Shown: in pieces, positions 32,387-44,365 of the stretch
Numbering within the stretch: the stretch's first letter is position 1
How the letters are laid out: each line of letters starts with the position of its first letter
DNA from: Diogma glabrata
Lineage: Eukaryota > Arthropoda > Insecta > Diptera > Cylindrotomidae
Length of the DNA stretch: 64,000 nt
Assembly (NCBI GenBank): GCA_963693315.1
Contig: OY856186.1
Coordinates: 95,708,943 to 95,772,942 of the forward strand
Reading direction: 5' to 3'
Program-made: the position numbers and the translations under genes
The notes under the pieces: generated by a model
Database searches by the model: none
What the model saw: only the letters and a program-made list of their open reading frames with translations
What the model was told of the DNA's origin: nothing

Positions 32387-32680
32387 AATTAAATAAATAT
32401 TTTGATATTTTTTATAAATAAATATTAAATATTTTAGATATTTGCTATAAATAATTAAATAAATATTTTGATATTTTTTATAAATAAATTAAATAAATAT
32501 TTTTGATATTTTCGATAACTAAATTTTAAAATAAATATTTTCTGATAAATAGACATTAAACAAATACTAGATACAAATAAATAAATCAATAAATATTATT
32601 TAGGGACAAATACAAATATAAATAAACAGATATTTTTTCTCATATAAATAAATAAAAGAAAATTTTTTTTCCCTTTTTTG
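32387..32680. repeat. AT microsatellite, right part
   Basis: AATAAATATTTTGATATTTT-type units continue the microsatellite interrupted by the RTE element. Confidence 0.85.
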
Positions 32681-32914
32681 GAAAATTTAATAAATATATC
32701 ACGTAAATATGTCACGTATTTTGCATTATTGGATCGCGTTTACATTTGTTTATATATACTGGTTGATTCATTTTTTTTACGAACATTGCAGGGTGTGGTC
32801 TTGTTTCCGCTTTTCATAATCGTATTTGGGGTGTGTCTGGTAATTAGCAATTGTGTACGAATCTTTTTTTTCGGGAATCGTTATAATCTATCTTTGTTTT
32901 GACAACAAACGAAA

Positions 32915-33157
32915 ATGTCAAATTTACCTTTAGATCATCCATTTTTCGGTCTCGAACAGTGTGAGCTGTGGGTTGAATGTTTCCTCCGGGACATCCAGTA
33001 CAACAGCGAAAATTGGATACAACGATTAAGTGATGCTGTTGGATATTCGGCTATGCCAGTGTTACAATCACACGCTTCTAATACTAAAGAAGAAAGCGAA
33101 ATGATTGTAGCAGCAGCGTTATTCTTGGCTCGTGAAGTAAGGGGACCCAAAACGTAG
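32915..33157 (+). pseudogene. unknown N-terminal segment, perhaps gag of the second gypsy element
   Basis: An ATG frame of 80 codons beginning MSNLPLDHPFFGLEQCEL, with regular amphipathic helices (ILRDIQ-type and NWIQRLSDAVGYS). It runs directly into the end of an RNase H domain in a different frame, where QNVVPDALSRI begins at about 33,141. The simplest reading is the start of gag brought next to the RNase H/integrase border by a deletion of several kilobases. I do not recognise the sequence, so the gag assignment rests on position only. Confidence 0.4.
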
Positions 33158-33813
33158 TACCTGATGCTCTGTCTCGTATACATGACGACACGTTTGAAGA
33201 ATTTGCTGAAACACTCGCTCATATTGATGACACAATTCAAATAGATGATGAATGTTGTCGGCACCCTGAGTACACAGATATGATAGCCAAAGTACAATTG
33301 TCTCCCCAAGATTTTCCAATGGTGAAACAATTGGACGGTAAGCTATACATGCGTATAGAACCTAAAGCTGATGCAGTACCTAACGACTTGCCTGTGTGGA
33401 AACTTTGGATACCAAAACCTTTAACTATTAAATTGATCAAGGAACATCACGACAACTGTATAGCTGCTCATGGAGGGGTAAAGAAGACCTTGGTGGGTCT
33501 CAGGCGTCTCTACTACTGGCCAATGCAATCCCGATTTATAACAGATAGACCATGGCAGCGTATATATGTGGGTCCGTATCCCAGATCAAAATCTGGGAAT
33601 ACTGTTCTTCTAATTGTACTTGATCATTTGTCAAAATTCGTATTAATTAAACCACTCAGAAATGCAACTTCGCCTTCAGTGAATGCATTCTTGAGAAACG
33701 AAGTTTTTCTAACTTATGGTGTTCCAAAGTTGCTTCACAGCGACAATGGTAAACAATTTCTAAGTAATTCTTTTCAAAAACTGTTGTCAGAATTCAACAT
33801 TTCACATATTAAA
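33141..33813 (+). pseudogene. second gypsy element: RNase H end and integrase, 5' part
   Basis: Begins at GTQNVVPDALSRI, the typical end of a gypsy RNase H. Then come the integrase leader (CIAAHGGVKKTLVGLRRLYY, with one His of the zinc module; the expected Cys pair seems deleted between YYWPMQSRF and ITDRPWQRI), VGPYPRSKSGNTVLLIVLDH (first catalytic Asp position reads YVGP rather than DxxGP) and LLHSDNGKQF (second catalytic Asp). The frame is split at 33,814-33,818 by the BEL/Pao element, and the Glu block lies at 46,965. Missing zinc cysteines and the altered first Asp region suggest that it was already defective. Confidence 0.82.
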
Positions 33814-33818
33814 ACTGG

Positions 33819-34208
33819 TGTTTTTTATCGTTGTTTTCGCACCTTGCCACTGTACAAATAAATATCCAATTTTTAAAATAACAGTTTTATTAAATTTATT
33901 TATTCTATTTGATTGATGAATGAATTGAATGGTTTGTTTTATTTTACAAATTAGAAAGAAAAAATACAAATCTTTAATTTATAAACTTATCTTTAATATT
34001 TTGTTGGTTGTTGTTCGCTGATTTTTTTTTTGTTGTGAGTTGTTTAGATTCGCTGGTTGAGATCCTTCTTTGTTCGCAGTTGGTAGATAAAGAGGTCGAA
34101 GAAATGCATGTTCGTTGACAAGTAAAAGAAATTAATTTTGCTGAGTTAATCTATCGTTAACCCTCGTTGGCATTTGGTTTTTTTGTTGTGTTAACAGCAG
34201 CGTTAACA
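33819..34208 (-). repeat. BEL 3' LTR
   Basis: 390 bp, TGTTTTTTATCGTTG ... GCGTTAACA as written on the plus strand. I count about six differences from the other LTR, or roughly 98.5% identity. This points to a fairly recent insertion relative to its nested passengers' host genes. Confidence 0.93.
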
Positions 34209-34229
34209 TATTCCCCCCACGTTAACGAC

Positions 34230-37200
34230 TCATTCGTTAACCGAAATTGGTAATTTGCATAATTTGATGATGCTTCTTTTCAGAGTTGTGTTTGCCGTAC
34301 GAACTGTAACCGTACGCGTTTGATTGTTGTTGTCTGGATATAATTGTGTTACGCGACCTAGTGCCCACTTGCAGCTTGGAAGATTGTCTTCCTTGATTAG
34401 TACTAAATCATTTAATTGCAGATTTTCTTTTTTGTGTTGCCAACAGCGACACATGTTGTAAAGAATTGAAGTACTCATCTTGAAACCTTTTCCAAAATCC
34501 ATGTACGCGTTGTTGAATTTGTTGAAATCGACTTAATCTGGATACAGGAACCATTTCCAAATCGACATCAGGAATTGTAGCTAATTGTTCACCAATTAGA
34601 AAATGAGCTGGCGTTAGTGCTTCAAAAGATGTGTTGTCTTCACTAATGGGATATAATGGTCTTGAATTTAGAATAGCCTCAATTTGACACAGCAAGGTAG
34701 TCATCTCTTCAGATGTAAAATTACAATTGTGGGTTGCTTTCAGTAAACTGGTTTTCACTGATTTCCCCGCTGCCTCCCAAAGACCACCATAATGTGGTGC
34801 TGCTGGTGGAATAAAATGCCATTGGGTGCTGTTTTCAGTCAAAAACTCTGAAATGAAACTAGATATATTATTTTGGTTAAGAAAGTTATATATTTCCCGA
34901 AGTTGTTTTTGCGCTCCAACAAAGTTTGTAGCATTATCGCTGTAAATGTCTGAAGGAACACCTCTTCTTGCTACAAATCTTTTTAGCGATGCTATGAAAG
35001 ATTCGCTAGTTAAATCGCTTACTAATTCCAGATGCACAGCTTTCGTAACCATGCAGACAAATACTGCAATGTACCCTTTTGTTGTTTTGGCACCTCTACC
35101 TTTCTTGTTCAATATATATATTGGACCTGCGTAATCGACTCCTGACCGACTGAAAGCTCTAGCAGGTGTTACTCTGACTGAAGGAAGTTCACCCATTATT
35201 TGTTTTGCAGTAGTGCATTTATGCCGAAAACAGACTAAACATTTTTTTATCTCAGCCCGGATTGTACTTCTTGCATGTATGAGCCAGTATTGCTGGCGAA
35301 TCAAATGTGACGTTAAGGATGGACCTGGATGAAAATATTTATTATGTATGTGTTGAATGATTAATCTGTAAAATTTAACAGATTTGGGTAATATGGCCGG
35401 ATGTTTCATTTTGTATTCGCATTGAGAATTCGCCAACATTCCCCCAACTCTTAAGATCCCTTTATTGTCCAGAAATGGATACAATGATAAAATCTTACTT
35501 TTAGAACTGACCCTTTGATATTTCTTCAAATCACTTATATCCTTACTAAATTCCTTGTTTTGAACATGTTTTATGCATTGTTCCTCTGAAAATTCAAGCT
35601 CCACAACTTTTATTGGGTAAGGTATTTTTTTTGGGTAGTTTTTTCGAGGTCCGGTTTTCTGTTTAATGTTATTGATAAACCTGTACACATATGCCAACAC
35701 TCTTATTAACATCAAATAGGATGAAAGTTTATCAATTAGACTATCAATTACTTTTTTCTCGACAACACAGTGCAGAAGTAGAGGTTTTATTTTTCTTTCT
35801 TCGCAATTCGTCAGATTAACTTTCATATTTTCACATGGCCAGTTTTGTTTTTCTTCTCTCAACCAGATAGGTCCGTTCCACCATTGCTTTAAGTTGATCA
35901 ATATACCTCTAGAGGCATGGTCCGCAGGATTATCGCTTGATTTCACATGACTCCAATTTTGACGTGGTAGTGTTGCCAAAATTTGGGAAGTTCTATTCGC
36001 TACAAATGTTTTCCATCGTGACGGGTGATCGGACAGCCAGGCCATCACAATTGCTGAATCCGTCCACGCAAAAATTGGTGTTAATTCTGGGAAATGTTGT
36101 TTAACGTCAGCAAGCAATTTGGCTAACAGATGTGCGGCACAAAGTTCCAATCTGGGTAACGAAACTGTCTTCAATGGTGCTACCTTTGTTTTTGATGTAA
36201 TAATATTTGTTTTAATTGTGTTGTCATTATTAATGGATCTACAATATACAACTGCGGCGTAAGCCAGTTCACTCGCGTCGGCAAACCCATGCAGCTCTAT
36301 ATTATTTTGCGGAATGTATCTCGGTATACCTATTTTTTCGAATTCCTTAAATTCACCACTCAACGTGACCCATGCTGTTTGAAGGTCTTCGGGTATAATT
36401 TCATCCCATGCTATTTTTCTCAACCAGATCTTCTGATATAGAATTTTGACAGCTATTATTGATGGAGCAAGCCAACCGAGAGGGTCGAATATTCTCGCCG
36501 AATGTGATATCATCGATCTCTTTGTGGCTTCTTTCTGCGTAGGTATTTCAACTTCAAATGAAAAATTATCCTTTGCTGAGTCCCATTGCAAGCCGAGAAC
36601 CTTGGATGTTTGTAAATTGTTGTCAATTGAGATGACATCGCTTGATTTGACACCAGAAATGTTTTCATTTAACTCACGAATATTAGACTTCCATTTTCTT
36701 AGAACAAATCCACCTGCATTCAAAGCTTGGTTAATTTTTAGTTTTAGATCTATTGCTTCTTCGATTGAATTTGCTCCTGACAAAAAGTCATCAACGTAGA
36801 AATCTGAAAGTATAGAATTAGCAATTTCTGGATAATGATCTTTAATATCATACGCGGTTTGTTGTAGACATCTTATGGCTAAGAACGCTGAGCTAGCTAG
36901 CCCAAAGGTGACCGTTGTTAACCGAAAGTGTTTTATTGGCAGATCTGGATCATCTCGCCATAAAATACGTTGGTATTCTGTATCAACTTCGTCAACTGCC
37001 ACTGGCCGATACATTTTTGTGACATCAGCTGTTACCGCTATCTTGTATTTTCTAAACTTGATGAGAGTTGAACAAAGGGGAGGTTGGATTGTTGGTCCAA
37101 TCAATAATTTTTCGTTCAAGAACACTCCAGAAGAAGATTTACTTGAACCATCGAAAACCACTCGCACTTTGGTGGTCGAACTTGATTGTTTAGTTACTGC

Positions 37201-37396
37201 GTGATGTGGGAGATAGAATGAAGTTTCGATGTTGTGTGAAATATTTTCTCGCGGAATTTCTTTAATATGTCCCAATTCTATGTACTCTTGAATAACCTTG
37301 ACGTAATCTTTTTTAAATTCCTGGTTAGTTTTAAATTTGCGTTCAAGAGCATGAAATCTTTTAATGGCAACTGTTTGTGAATTGCCTAGTTCAGGT
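34230..37396 (-). pseudogene. pol: BEL pol: reverse transcriptase, RNase H, integrase, DUF5641-type tail
   Basis: Reading leftward: the RT block ALERKF...YIELGHIKEIPREN (just inside the MITE border), VRVVFDGSSKSSSGVFLNE, ADVTKMYRPVAVDEVD, RLTTVTFGLASSAFLAI and the catalytic YVDDFLSGA. The RNase H has LHGFADASELAYAAVVY and FAWTDSAIVMAWL. The integrase has CLVCFRHKC (zinc Cys pair), FSRSGVDYAGPIYI, DIYSDNATNFVGA and HYGGLWEAAGKSVKTSL for D, D and E. The frame is open from 37,275 to about 34,450, then shifts, and the last 90 codons (ALGRVTQLYPDNN) continue to 34,230. The single frameshift near the C-terminus and the MITE upstream inactivate it. Confidence 0.92.
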
Positions 37397-37606
37397 CATG
37401 ATACAAAGAATAATTAGATATGCTTGACAGCTCGTTTTTTTCTCACTCTTTTATTTGTGTGACGTCACTGCGTGATATTTTACAAGTAGAAATAACAACA
37501 ACAAAATATAAAATTGGTTATATTTTGGCACCTAGTGACGTCACGTGAAGAAAGAGAAAATAAAGAAAAAAAGTTGCGAGCATATCTTATTATTCTTTGT
37601 ATCATG
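37397..37606. mobile_element. 210-bp P-element-like MITE in BEL pol
   Basis: Terminal inverted repeats start CATGATACAAAGAATAAT and run about 27 bp, to AGATATGCT, with one mismatch. The 8-bp direct repeat GTTCAGGT flanks it at 37,389-37,396 and 37,607-37,614. Removing the element and one duplication restores an uninterrupted BEL reading frame. A CATGAT terminus with an 8-bp duplication is the pattern of the P superfamily (family knowledge), so I infer a P-like non-autonomous element. The interior is AT-rich with two GTGACGTCAC-type palindromes (about 37,459 and 37,545). Confidence 0.85.
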
Positions 37607-38021
37607 GTTCAGGTGATGACAATTTAAACGGAAGTTTCACAATGAATTTCCCATTAGTGTCCCTTTTTGTGGTTTCAGTATAATACTTCTCGCATTGTTG
37701 ATCTTCTTCATTTGAACATCTTGAAACTGTTAATTCTTCCAACTCCCAGAATCTTTTTAAAATATCATCAATATTTAAATCTACCTGCAGATTATATATT
37801 TTTAAATCAATAGTTGACTTATTAGGTAGTGGTTCTTCGCCATCGTCGAATATTGCACCTGATATTACCCAGCCAAAAATGGTATTTTGGGCTATACATG
37901 AACCGTTTTTGTTGAACTTTCTGCCGTCTCTTAATACATTAAAAAATCGATCAGCGCCCACGATAATATCTATTGGTCCAGGAGTCTCACAGTTTGGATC
38001 TGCTAATTCAAGACTATTTGA
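37607..38021 (-). pseudogene. pol: BEL pol N-terminal linker region (DUF1758-like)
   Basis: Contains IIVGADRFFNVLRDGRKF, the conserved post-protease segment of BEL polyproteins, then AQNTIFGWVISGAIF. It ends in KFIVKLPFKLSSPE, where the MITE interrupts. It is separated from the protease part by an in-frame stop at about 38,022 (after LVYPDI). Confidence 0.85.
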
Positions 38022-39480
38022 TCAAATATCAGGATACACAAGTGTCCTTTTTGTGGGTAGTTTATTTGGTAAAGTCGGCAATATTAGAAGATTTATTTTG
38101 ATATTATTGTTTTTGTCAAATCTAGAGTAGGCAGTGGCTGTTGTAATTCCCTTGGTTATTAATGTTCCAGAAGCAAGACATTTTATAGTAATTCTGGAAT
38201 TTTGTCTTGATAATTGAAGACGTTTAACACAAGCTTCACTAATAAACGAAGCCTGAACTCCAGAATCCAGTAATAATCTACAACAATGCATTTTTCCAGA
38301 GGAATCGCGAATATGCGCTATCGCTTTTCTTGGGATTCGTGACTGAAACTTCGGTGATGCATTTTGAATATCGAACTGTGGCAAGGTGCCATTGTTTAGC
38401 AGGGTAGTGTGTACCTCTGCGATCGGTGTATTAATTTCTTGATTTGAAAAAGTGTTAGGACAGTTTATAGACAAATTTGCAGCTACATTTCGATTACTAT
38501 TAATTGTTTCTTGATACAACGTTGTGTGATGTTTCGCTCTACAGATTTTGCATCTATATCTCGATTGACACATGATTGCTTGATGAGTATGCTGTAAGCA
38601 ATTAAAACATAGCTTATATTGTGCAACACATCCTATTCTGTTATGAACGTCCATAGCTAGAAATTTTTCACAATTATTTAAATAGTGATTTGTAGAACAT
38701 AGCGGACATGAAAGGTCTGCTGCTATTGCATGCATGCTTCTTATTCGCACATTTTTAAAATTCTTGTTACTGTTGTTATGGCCACTATAACATTCCTCTA
38801 ACGCTTCGCCATGTTTGCTTAAGAGGGTGAAAAACATATCAAGTGTTGAGAAATCTTCGCTAACAACTTCTAAGTTCCACGCATGTTTTGTTTTAGAATC
38901 TAACTTATTACTTAATATGTATATTAACCAGGTATCGCGGGATTGAGCCTGTGGACCTAATACCTTTAGTCCTCGTATCACCTCTTCAGAAATATTTCGC
39001 ATTTGGAGCAACGATTTTGAATTGGCCACGGAGATTGAGGGCTGCTCCATGAACTTTGAAATGAGGGAAGATACTACTTTCCTTTTTCTATCGTACCTGG
39101 ACTTTATAATCTCCCACGCTTCATCATAATTGTTTGCAGTTATAGGAATGTAGCGGATTAAATCAGCTGCTTCATCTCTTAATAAACCCTTTAGGTATTG
39201 CAATTTATGAGCTTTAGATATGTTGTTGTTCTTTCCTACTGATGCTTCAAATAAATCGTGGAAAGATGGGAATTCTGAGTAAATGCCAGAAAACGAAGGA
39301 ACGTTTACTCTGGCCAACCTTATATCGGTTTCAGCACCCATATTTTTGTTTAAGTTTGTTACTTCAGCTAAAAATGATTGTTGATTGAAGAGCAAGTTGT
39401 AATGGATAGTCTGGACTAATGTCTGAACATAGTGTATTATAGTCGCAGCTTCCTTAGTTGTTATTTCTTATATTAATCTG
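38022..39480 (-). pseudogene. gag: BEL gag (DUF1759-type capsid), zinc knuckles and protease
   Basis: The open frame begins near 39,480 without a native start because foreign DNA splits gag upstream. ARVNVPSFSGIYSEFPSFHD, KAHKLQYLKGLLRDEAADLI and YDEAWEIIKSRYDRKRKVV are the DUF1759-type Gag core typical of BEL/Pao. Cys/His clusters follow: CPLCSTNHYLNNCEKF, KLCFNCLQHTHQAIMC and RCKICRAKHHTTL. The aspartic protease has LLLDSGVQASFIS, with the active-site Asp in DSG. The frame ends in a TGA stop at 38,022 inside the polyprotein, where functional copies would read on into the DUF1758-like segment. Confidence 0.9.
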
Positions 39481-40753
39481 TACCGCTTGTAATAGTTTCT
39501 CATCCATTCATCATCAATAGTCATATTTCGTATGGTTCCCTTAACCCATAGTTTCCTTATTTTTCTTAGAATCTAACTAGATCTTCAGTGGCCGGACAGA
39601 CATAGGTGAGAAAGAAACTTGCACTGATTACCCTGATTTTGTTTATTAATTAATATAACCTAATATTGGTTAATTTGAATTAATTAATAATTTTCTTTAA
39701 TTATCATCCATATAAGCATTAAAAATTTGATCTTACAACACCCTAAAATTGACGCGCGCTGTGGTTCCATTCGGTTATTCTCACTATACTACTTGACTTT
39801 GAATTTTCTAAACACCAACCGTAATGAAACAACGAAATTTTCAAACCTCATAACAGCTGTGCGTATTTTTTTGATCGTCAACATACAAGAAATTACTATC
39901 TTGCTTTGTTAAAATATCCGATTTATCTTTGTATGAATATAATATTTTGTTTCCAACCATTATTCCGTTATTGAGCTGAGCTTCACTGTACTGATATAGT
40001 AGATTGTAGTTTTTTTCTAAATGTCTAAACATCATAACCTTGATCGAACTTGCATTTGATTCATTTTAAATTCAACGATAAATGTTATGGATGTGTCGGA
40101 AATATCTTGTGTCACAACCTTATTTTTTTTGCAATAATATCAAATAGCAAACGGTTTTGTGTAACTATAAAAAGTTCCCAACAATTGAAAATCTGATGTG
40201 AATTAATTATCTCACATCGAAAACACTGTATTCGAGTTGTTTCGAGACCAAAAGATTTTGCTATATAATGAGCCCCTGTAACCTTTTCCGTCTCTTGTTG
40301 CTTTTTCAAACTTGTCTCGTGAATAACAAAAATTTTGGTGGAATCGCTCGTAAACCACGTTGCGTTTTTTTTCTTTAATTACCTTAAGTAGTAAATTGTT
40401 TAAATTTAGAAGTTATATAGTTCAATTAATGAAGTTTCGTTTATTACCGGAATTGAATTCGAAAAGTTTAAAAAAAAAAAAGATATATGTATGTTTGTCC
40501 CATCAATTAAAATTCAAAGAAAAGATTTCTATATGTTTGTGCCGTACTAGTTAATTTAAAACAAATAAAAACAAAATATATAACTGAGAGTTACTACGCA
40601 TGTAAACGCGCTATTAATATTAACCTATTATGACGGGTATTCGATCATTTTCATTCCACACGATTATTTCGTTGGTTTTATTTTGACATCTGGTTTTGGG
40701 TGCGGTTTTTACTGTCGGTGAAATATATGATAAATAACGTAAAAATCCTGTTC

Positions 40754-42916
40754 AGGATGGTCATTTTGTTGTGTTTTATCATATATGATAAAAAAAATGA
40801 TAAAATCAGCTGATATTCAAAGTTAGTCTTTGATTGATGAATTTATTTCTACGATGAACTTTTCCAATAAATGCTCATTTGTATGAGTAAACAACAATAT
40901 ATATTTGCCTCTTTTTCACTTTCGTAAATGTCAAACAATTATATTGTCATTGACATTGTCATATTTAATTACAAAAGTCATTTTAAACTAATTAAAACTA
41001 ATTAAATAAAATATAAAGTGAAAATTAAATATAATATTTAATTAATTATTAAAAAGTTATTTGGTTTTCGTTTTTTGTACGTTTTTGTGTTTAAATATTT
41101 AAATTTGAGATAAATCTAATATTGGTGAGTATTTGTGAAGAAATAGTTCATTGCTTCATATTCATATCTTTATTTATATAATTCATATATACATATTCAT
41201 ATATACATATTATATATATTTATATACATATTGCGATTCTTATGAATCGCGATATATAAATATATATAATATGTATAGCTAATCGCGCTAAATAAATATA
41301 TATATATTATATGTATAGCTATGTATAAGTATATGGAAACAATCAAATTTTGTGTTTAGATTCATTTCATTTATCATAATATTTGTTCTCTTCACAATTC
41401 AATTTATAGCCGATGGAAGTTAATGATGAAACAAAACTTACCCTCCACGGATTACAACAGCATTACGTTAAGTTGAAGGAAAATGAGAAAAACAAAAAAT
41501 TGTTTGAACTTCTAGACTTTTTGGAGATTAATCAAGTTGTTATATTTGTAAAATCTGTTCAAAGATGTATGGCATTAGCACAGTTGTTACTGAACAAAAT
41601 TTCCTCGCTATCGGCATTCATAGAGGAGGAATGGTGCAAGAGGAACGATTATCAAGATATCAACAGTTTAAAGATTTTCAAAAAGTAAGCTACATCTATT
41701 AAGTTATAAAAAATAATATATTAATATATTTTTGGTTTTTTCAGCGTATTTTGGTTGCAACAAATTTATTTGGACGAGGAATGGATATCGAACGAGTAAA
41801 TATTGTATTCAATTATGATATGCCAGAAGATTCCGATACCTACACAGAGTGTCAAGAGCTGAGTCGTTTTGGTACCAAAGGTCTTGCAATAACATTTGTA
41901 TCAGATGAAACTGATGCTAAAATTTTAAACGAAGTTCAAGATAGATTTGATGTTAACATTACGGAATTACCAAATGAAATTGACCTATCCTCAAACAGTA
42001 AGCTTCCCTTAAACAACGTCAATTTGATAAATATTAAAATGTACTAACACTGCTTTTTTCAGTTGAACGTTTTGAAACTTGAACGAAGACACTTTTGGAA
42101 TCAAACTAAAATTCAGTTACTTTGAGTTTTTATTGTATGTGTTTTATATTTCACGGATATAAATAAAATAATTTAGTTTTAATGAGGAATATTTTATTTA
42201 TTGTAATTTTACTTTTATTAAAATGATACATATTTTTCCTAGTATATTTCTATAGCATATTTCTATAGTATATTTCTAAAGCCAACTAGTTCTATTTGCG
42301 GAAAGGCTTTGATATGGTAGAATTAAATTTGTGTTCCCACTTCTAATTAAAATGGTGTTCCCACTTCCAACATCGCTGACAATAGTTGTTCCGTCAATCG
42401 ACTGTTTTCATATAATTGTATTTGATTGTTTCCCTAAAAATATAAACATTATCCACTAAATACAAATATAATACTAAATATAAATAAATAATAAATATAA
42501 ATACTAAATATAATATACGGTGCTACTAAATTGACTTATGTATTTATTTTTAAACAAAACCTACTTTAATTACATCCTGCGATCGTGCAAAAAATATATA
42601 AATAATCTTTAAAATGTTTATTTAAGATATACATACCATTTTTCGTATTTTATATTGAAAATAACACAATTTCGCAAAGAAAATATTTTTATCACTTACA
42701 AATTTGTTCGCGATAAAATGTCAACTTTTTTGACATTTAAATATGATAAATTCAAATTGTGATTTCTCCTACAAATGAATTTTATTTCCAGTAAATTCAT
42801 TATGAGGGGAAATTTGAGTATGGGTATGTAGAGATTTTTTAATATTTCTACAATTCTCCAAAAATGATAAAATAAGTGATTAACAAAGTGATAAAACACA
42901 ACAAAATGACCATCCA
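40754..42916. mobile_element. TIR-bounded element carrying helicase exons (Pack-type)
   Basis: A 27-bp perfect inverted repeat, GGATGGTCATTTTGTTGTGT plus TTTATCA, lies at 40,755-40,781 and, reversed, at 42,889-42,915. GTTC occurs just outside each end (40,750-40,753 and 42,917-42,920), a possible 4-bp target duplication with one A of slack. Between the ends are about 600 bp of AT-rich DNA, three helicase-gene exons with their introns, and about 800 bp of AT-rich DNA. No transposase frame is present, so it would be non-autonomous. Confidence 0.72.
41410..42075 (+). pseudogene. UAP56: UAP56/DDX39-type DEAD-box helicase, last three exons
   Basis: UAP56 is a spliceosome and mRNA-export helicase (TREX complex, nuclear). 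Exon a 41,410-41,684 follows an acceptor TTTATAG and reads [20 protein letters not shown] then [18 protein letters not shown]; a frameshift near 41,597 precedes [20 protein letters not shown]. Exon b 41,745-41,997 follows a 60-bp intron (GTAAGC...TTTTTTCAG) and reads [31 protein letters not shown], then [19 protein letters not shown] 4-bp loss with a nearby gain replaces the expected HRVxRAGR (motif VI) by TECQELSR. Exon c from 42,063 ends in IERF and TGA. Phases agree at all three introns. The N-terminal two thirds, including the DECD box, is absent. Confidence 0.9.
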
Positions 42917-43438
42917 GTTCTTGGTTTTAAATGAAGCCCGAAACTAATATATGCAGTTTTGTGATTTTGATAAAGGAATTCGGTGATAATTAGGAAAAAT
43001 TATAGTAGCATATCCGAGTGAAAGAACGTATTTGGAAATCCGGAGAGATCCGTTGCGTGTGGCTGATGTATTGATGTCTTGCCCACGATCGATCTATGTA
43101 CATGATATACAGGTAACCAATTAAAACAAATTTAATTCATAAAACGAGACTATCATCTAAAATTGTTATTAATGATCCGGGTAGTAAAATGGATTGAGAT
43201 TCGGTTTACCAGGAACAGAGTACGAGTCCTAAAGTACCTCATGAGTTGTGTTAGCTAGTAAAAATATAAATATGTGTTAACTTATTAGTCTGAAGTCCGG
43301 CATGTTTTTTTTGTTGTATTCCTGTTTTTGTCTTAGAACATTTTAATTAACATAAAATACCGTGAACTCAATTAGTGAAATGTTTATTAACATTATATCT
43401 AGAAAATATGAAGAAATATACATTTTGTGTAATACCGG

Positions 43439-43795
43439 AGGGCGGTTAGTCCTATAAAAAAACCATAACCTATAATCATAATTAAGTAACATAAATTCTG
43501 GTTATGATTCGAAAGTTTTTTGTTTGGTTTTTTTTTGTTTAATGAATTTTAAGTAATAAATAAAATTCGAACCTACTTTTAAATAACTAATTAAATTAAG
43601 TAGAGAAAAGTTAGCTACGGTTAGTTCTATAAAAAAACCATAACTTATAATCATAATTAAGTAGCATAAATTCTGGTTATGATTCGAAAGCTTTTTTTTG
43701 TTTTTTTTCTTATGTTTGATGAATTTTTAATAATAAATAAAATTCAATCCTACTTTTAAATAACTAATTAAATTAAGTAGAGAAAAGTTAGCTAA
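43439..43795. repeat. direct tandem duplication of about 178 bp
   Basis: ACGGTTAGT or GCGGTTAGT, CCTATAAAAAAACCATAACC, ATAAATTCTGGTTATGATTC and GTAGAGAAAAGTTAGCTA occur in the same order twice (43,439-43,615 and 43,616-43,795), with few differences. Confidence 0.85.
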
Positions 43796-44365
43796 ATACA
43801 AGTAACTTAACGATTGTCAAGGTGACGGTGATAATATTATACTGTATAATTGATAACCAATATTTCTTTGTAACTTAGAATAAAGAGCAATATCAATCAA
43901 AACCAATTTCTTTGAAGTAATATTATATCAGTGGAATAGGCGATGTTCTTAAGCCTGGATTAAAGTGCGCTGAGGAAATTTTGATCGTGCCATCCGTGGC
44001 AAGTTGTCGATCTTGGTCGGAGTTGCGATTTGCTGCGTTACGTTAACTTTGATGTAATGTGTATGTATGGTGGGACTTACTATTATTACATCTATTTGGC
44101 TGATCATTCATCCACCTTTGGAGTCAATCGCAATATATGATACCAATTGCCTTCAACTTCTAACTACTACAATTAAGTGGAAACAATATAACTCGTTATT
44201 TCTACACCGGATTTAATCATCGACCGACCACAATTTTGGTCAACTGAATTACATGTTCGTCGCATCGCTCGAATTTCCCGGTTTGTCCATCAACATCACC
44301 CGTATTACGACGCTTGTGTGGTTCTGATTCAACGATTATTTATGACAATTATTGGTTCGGGATTT

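Noticed and set aside
41410..42075. A functional helicase gene
   Set aside because: The N-terminal two thirds is absent, there is a frameshift in exon a, and motif VI is destroyed in exon b.
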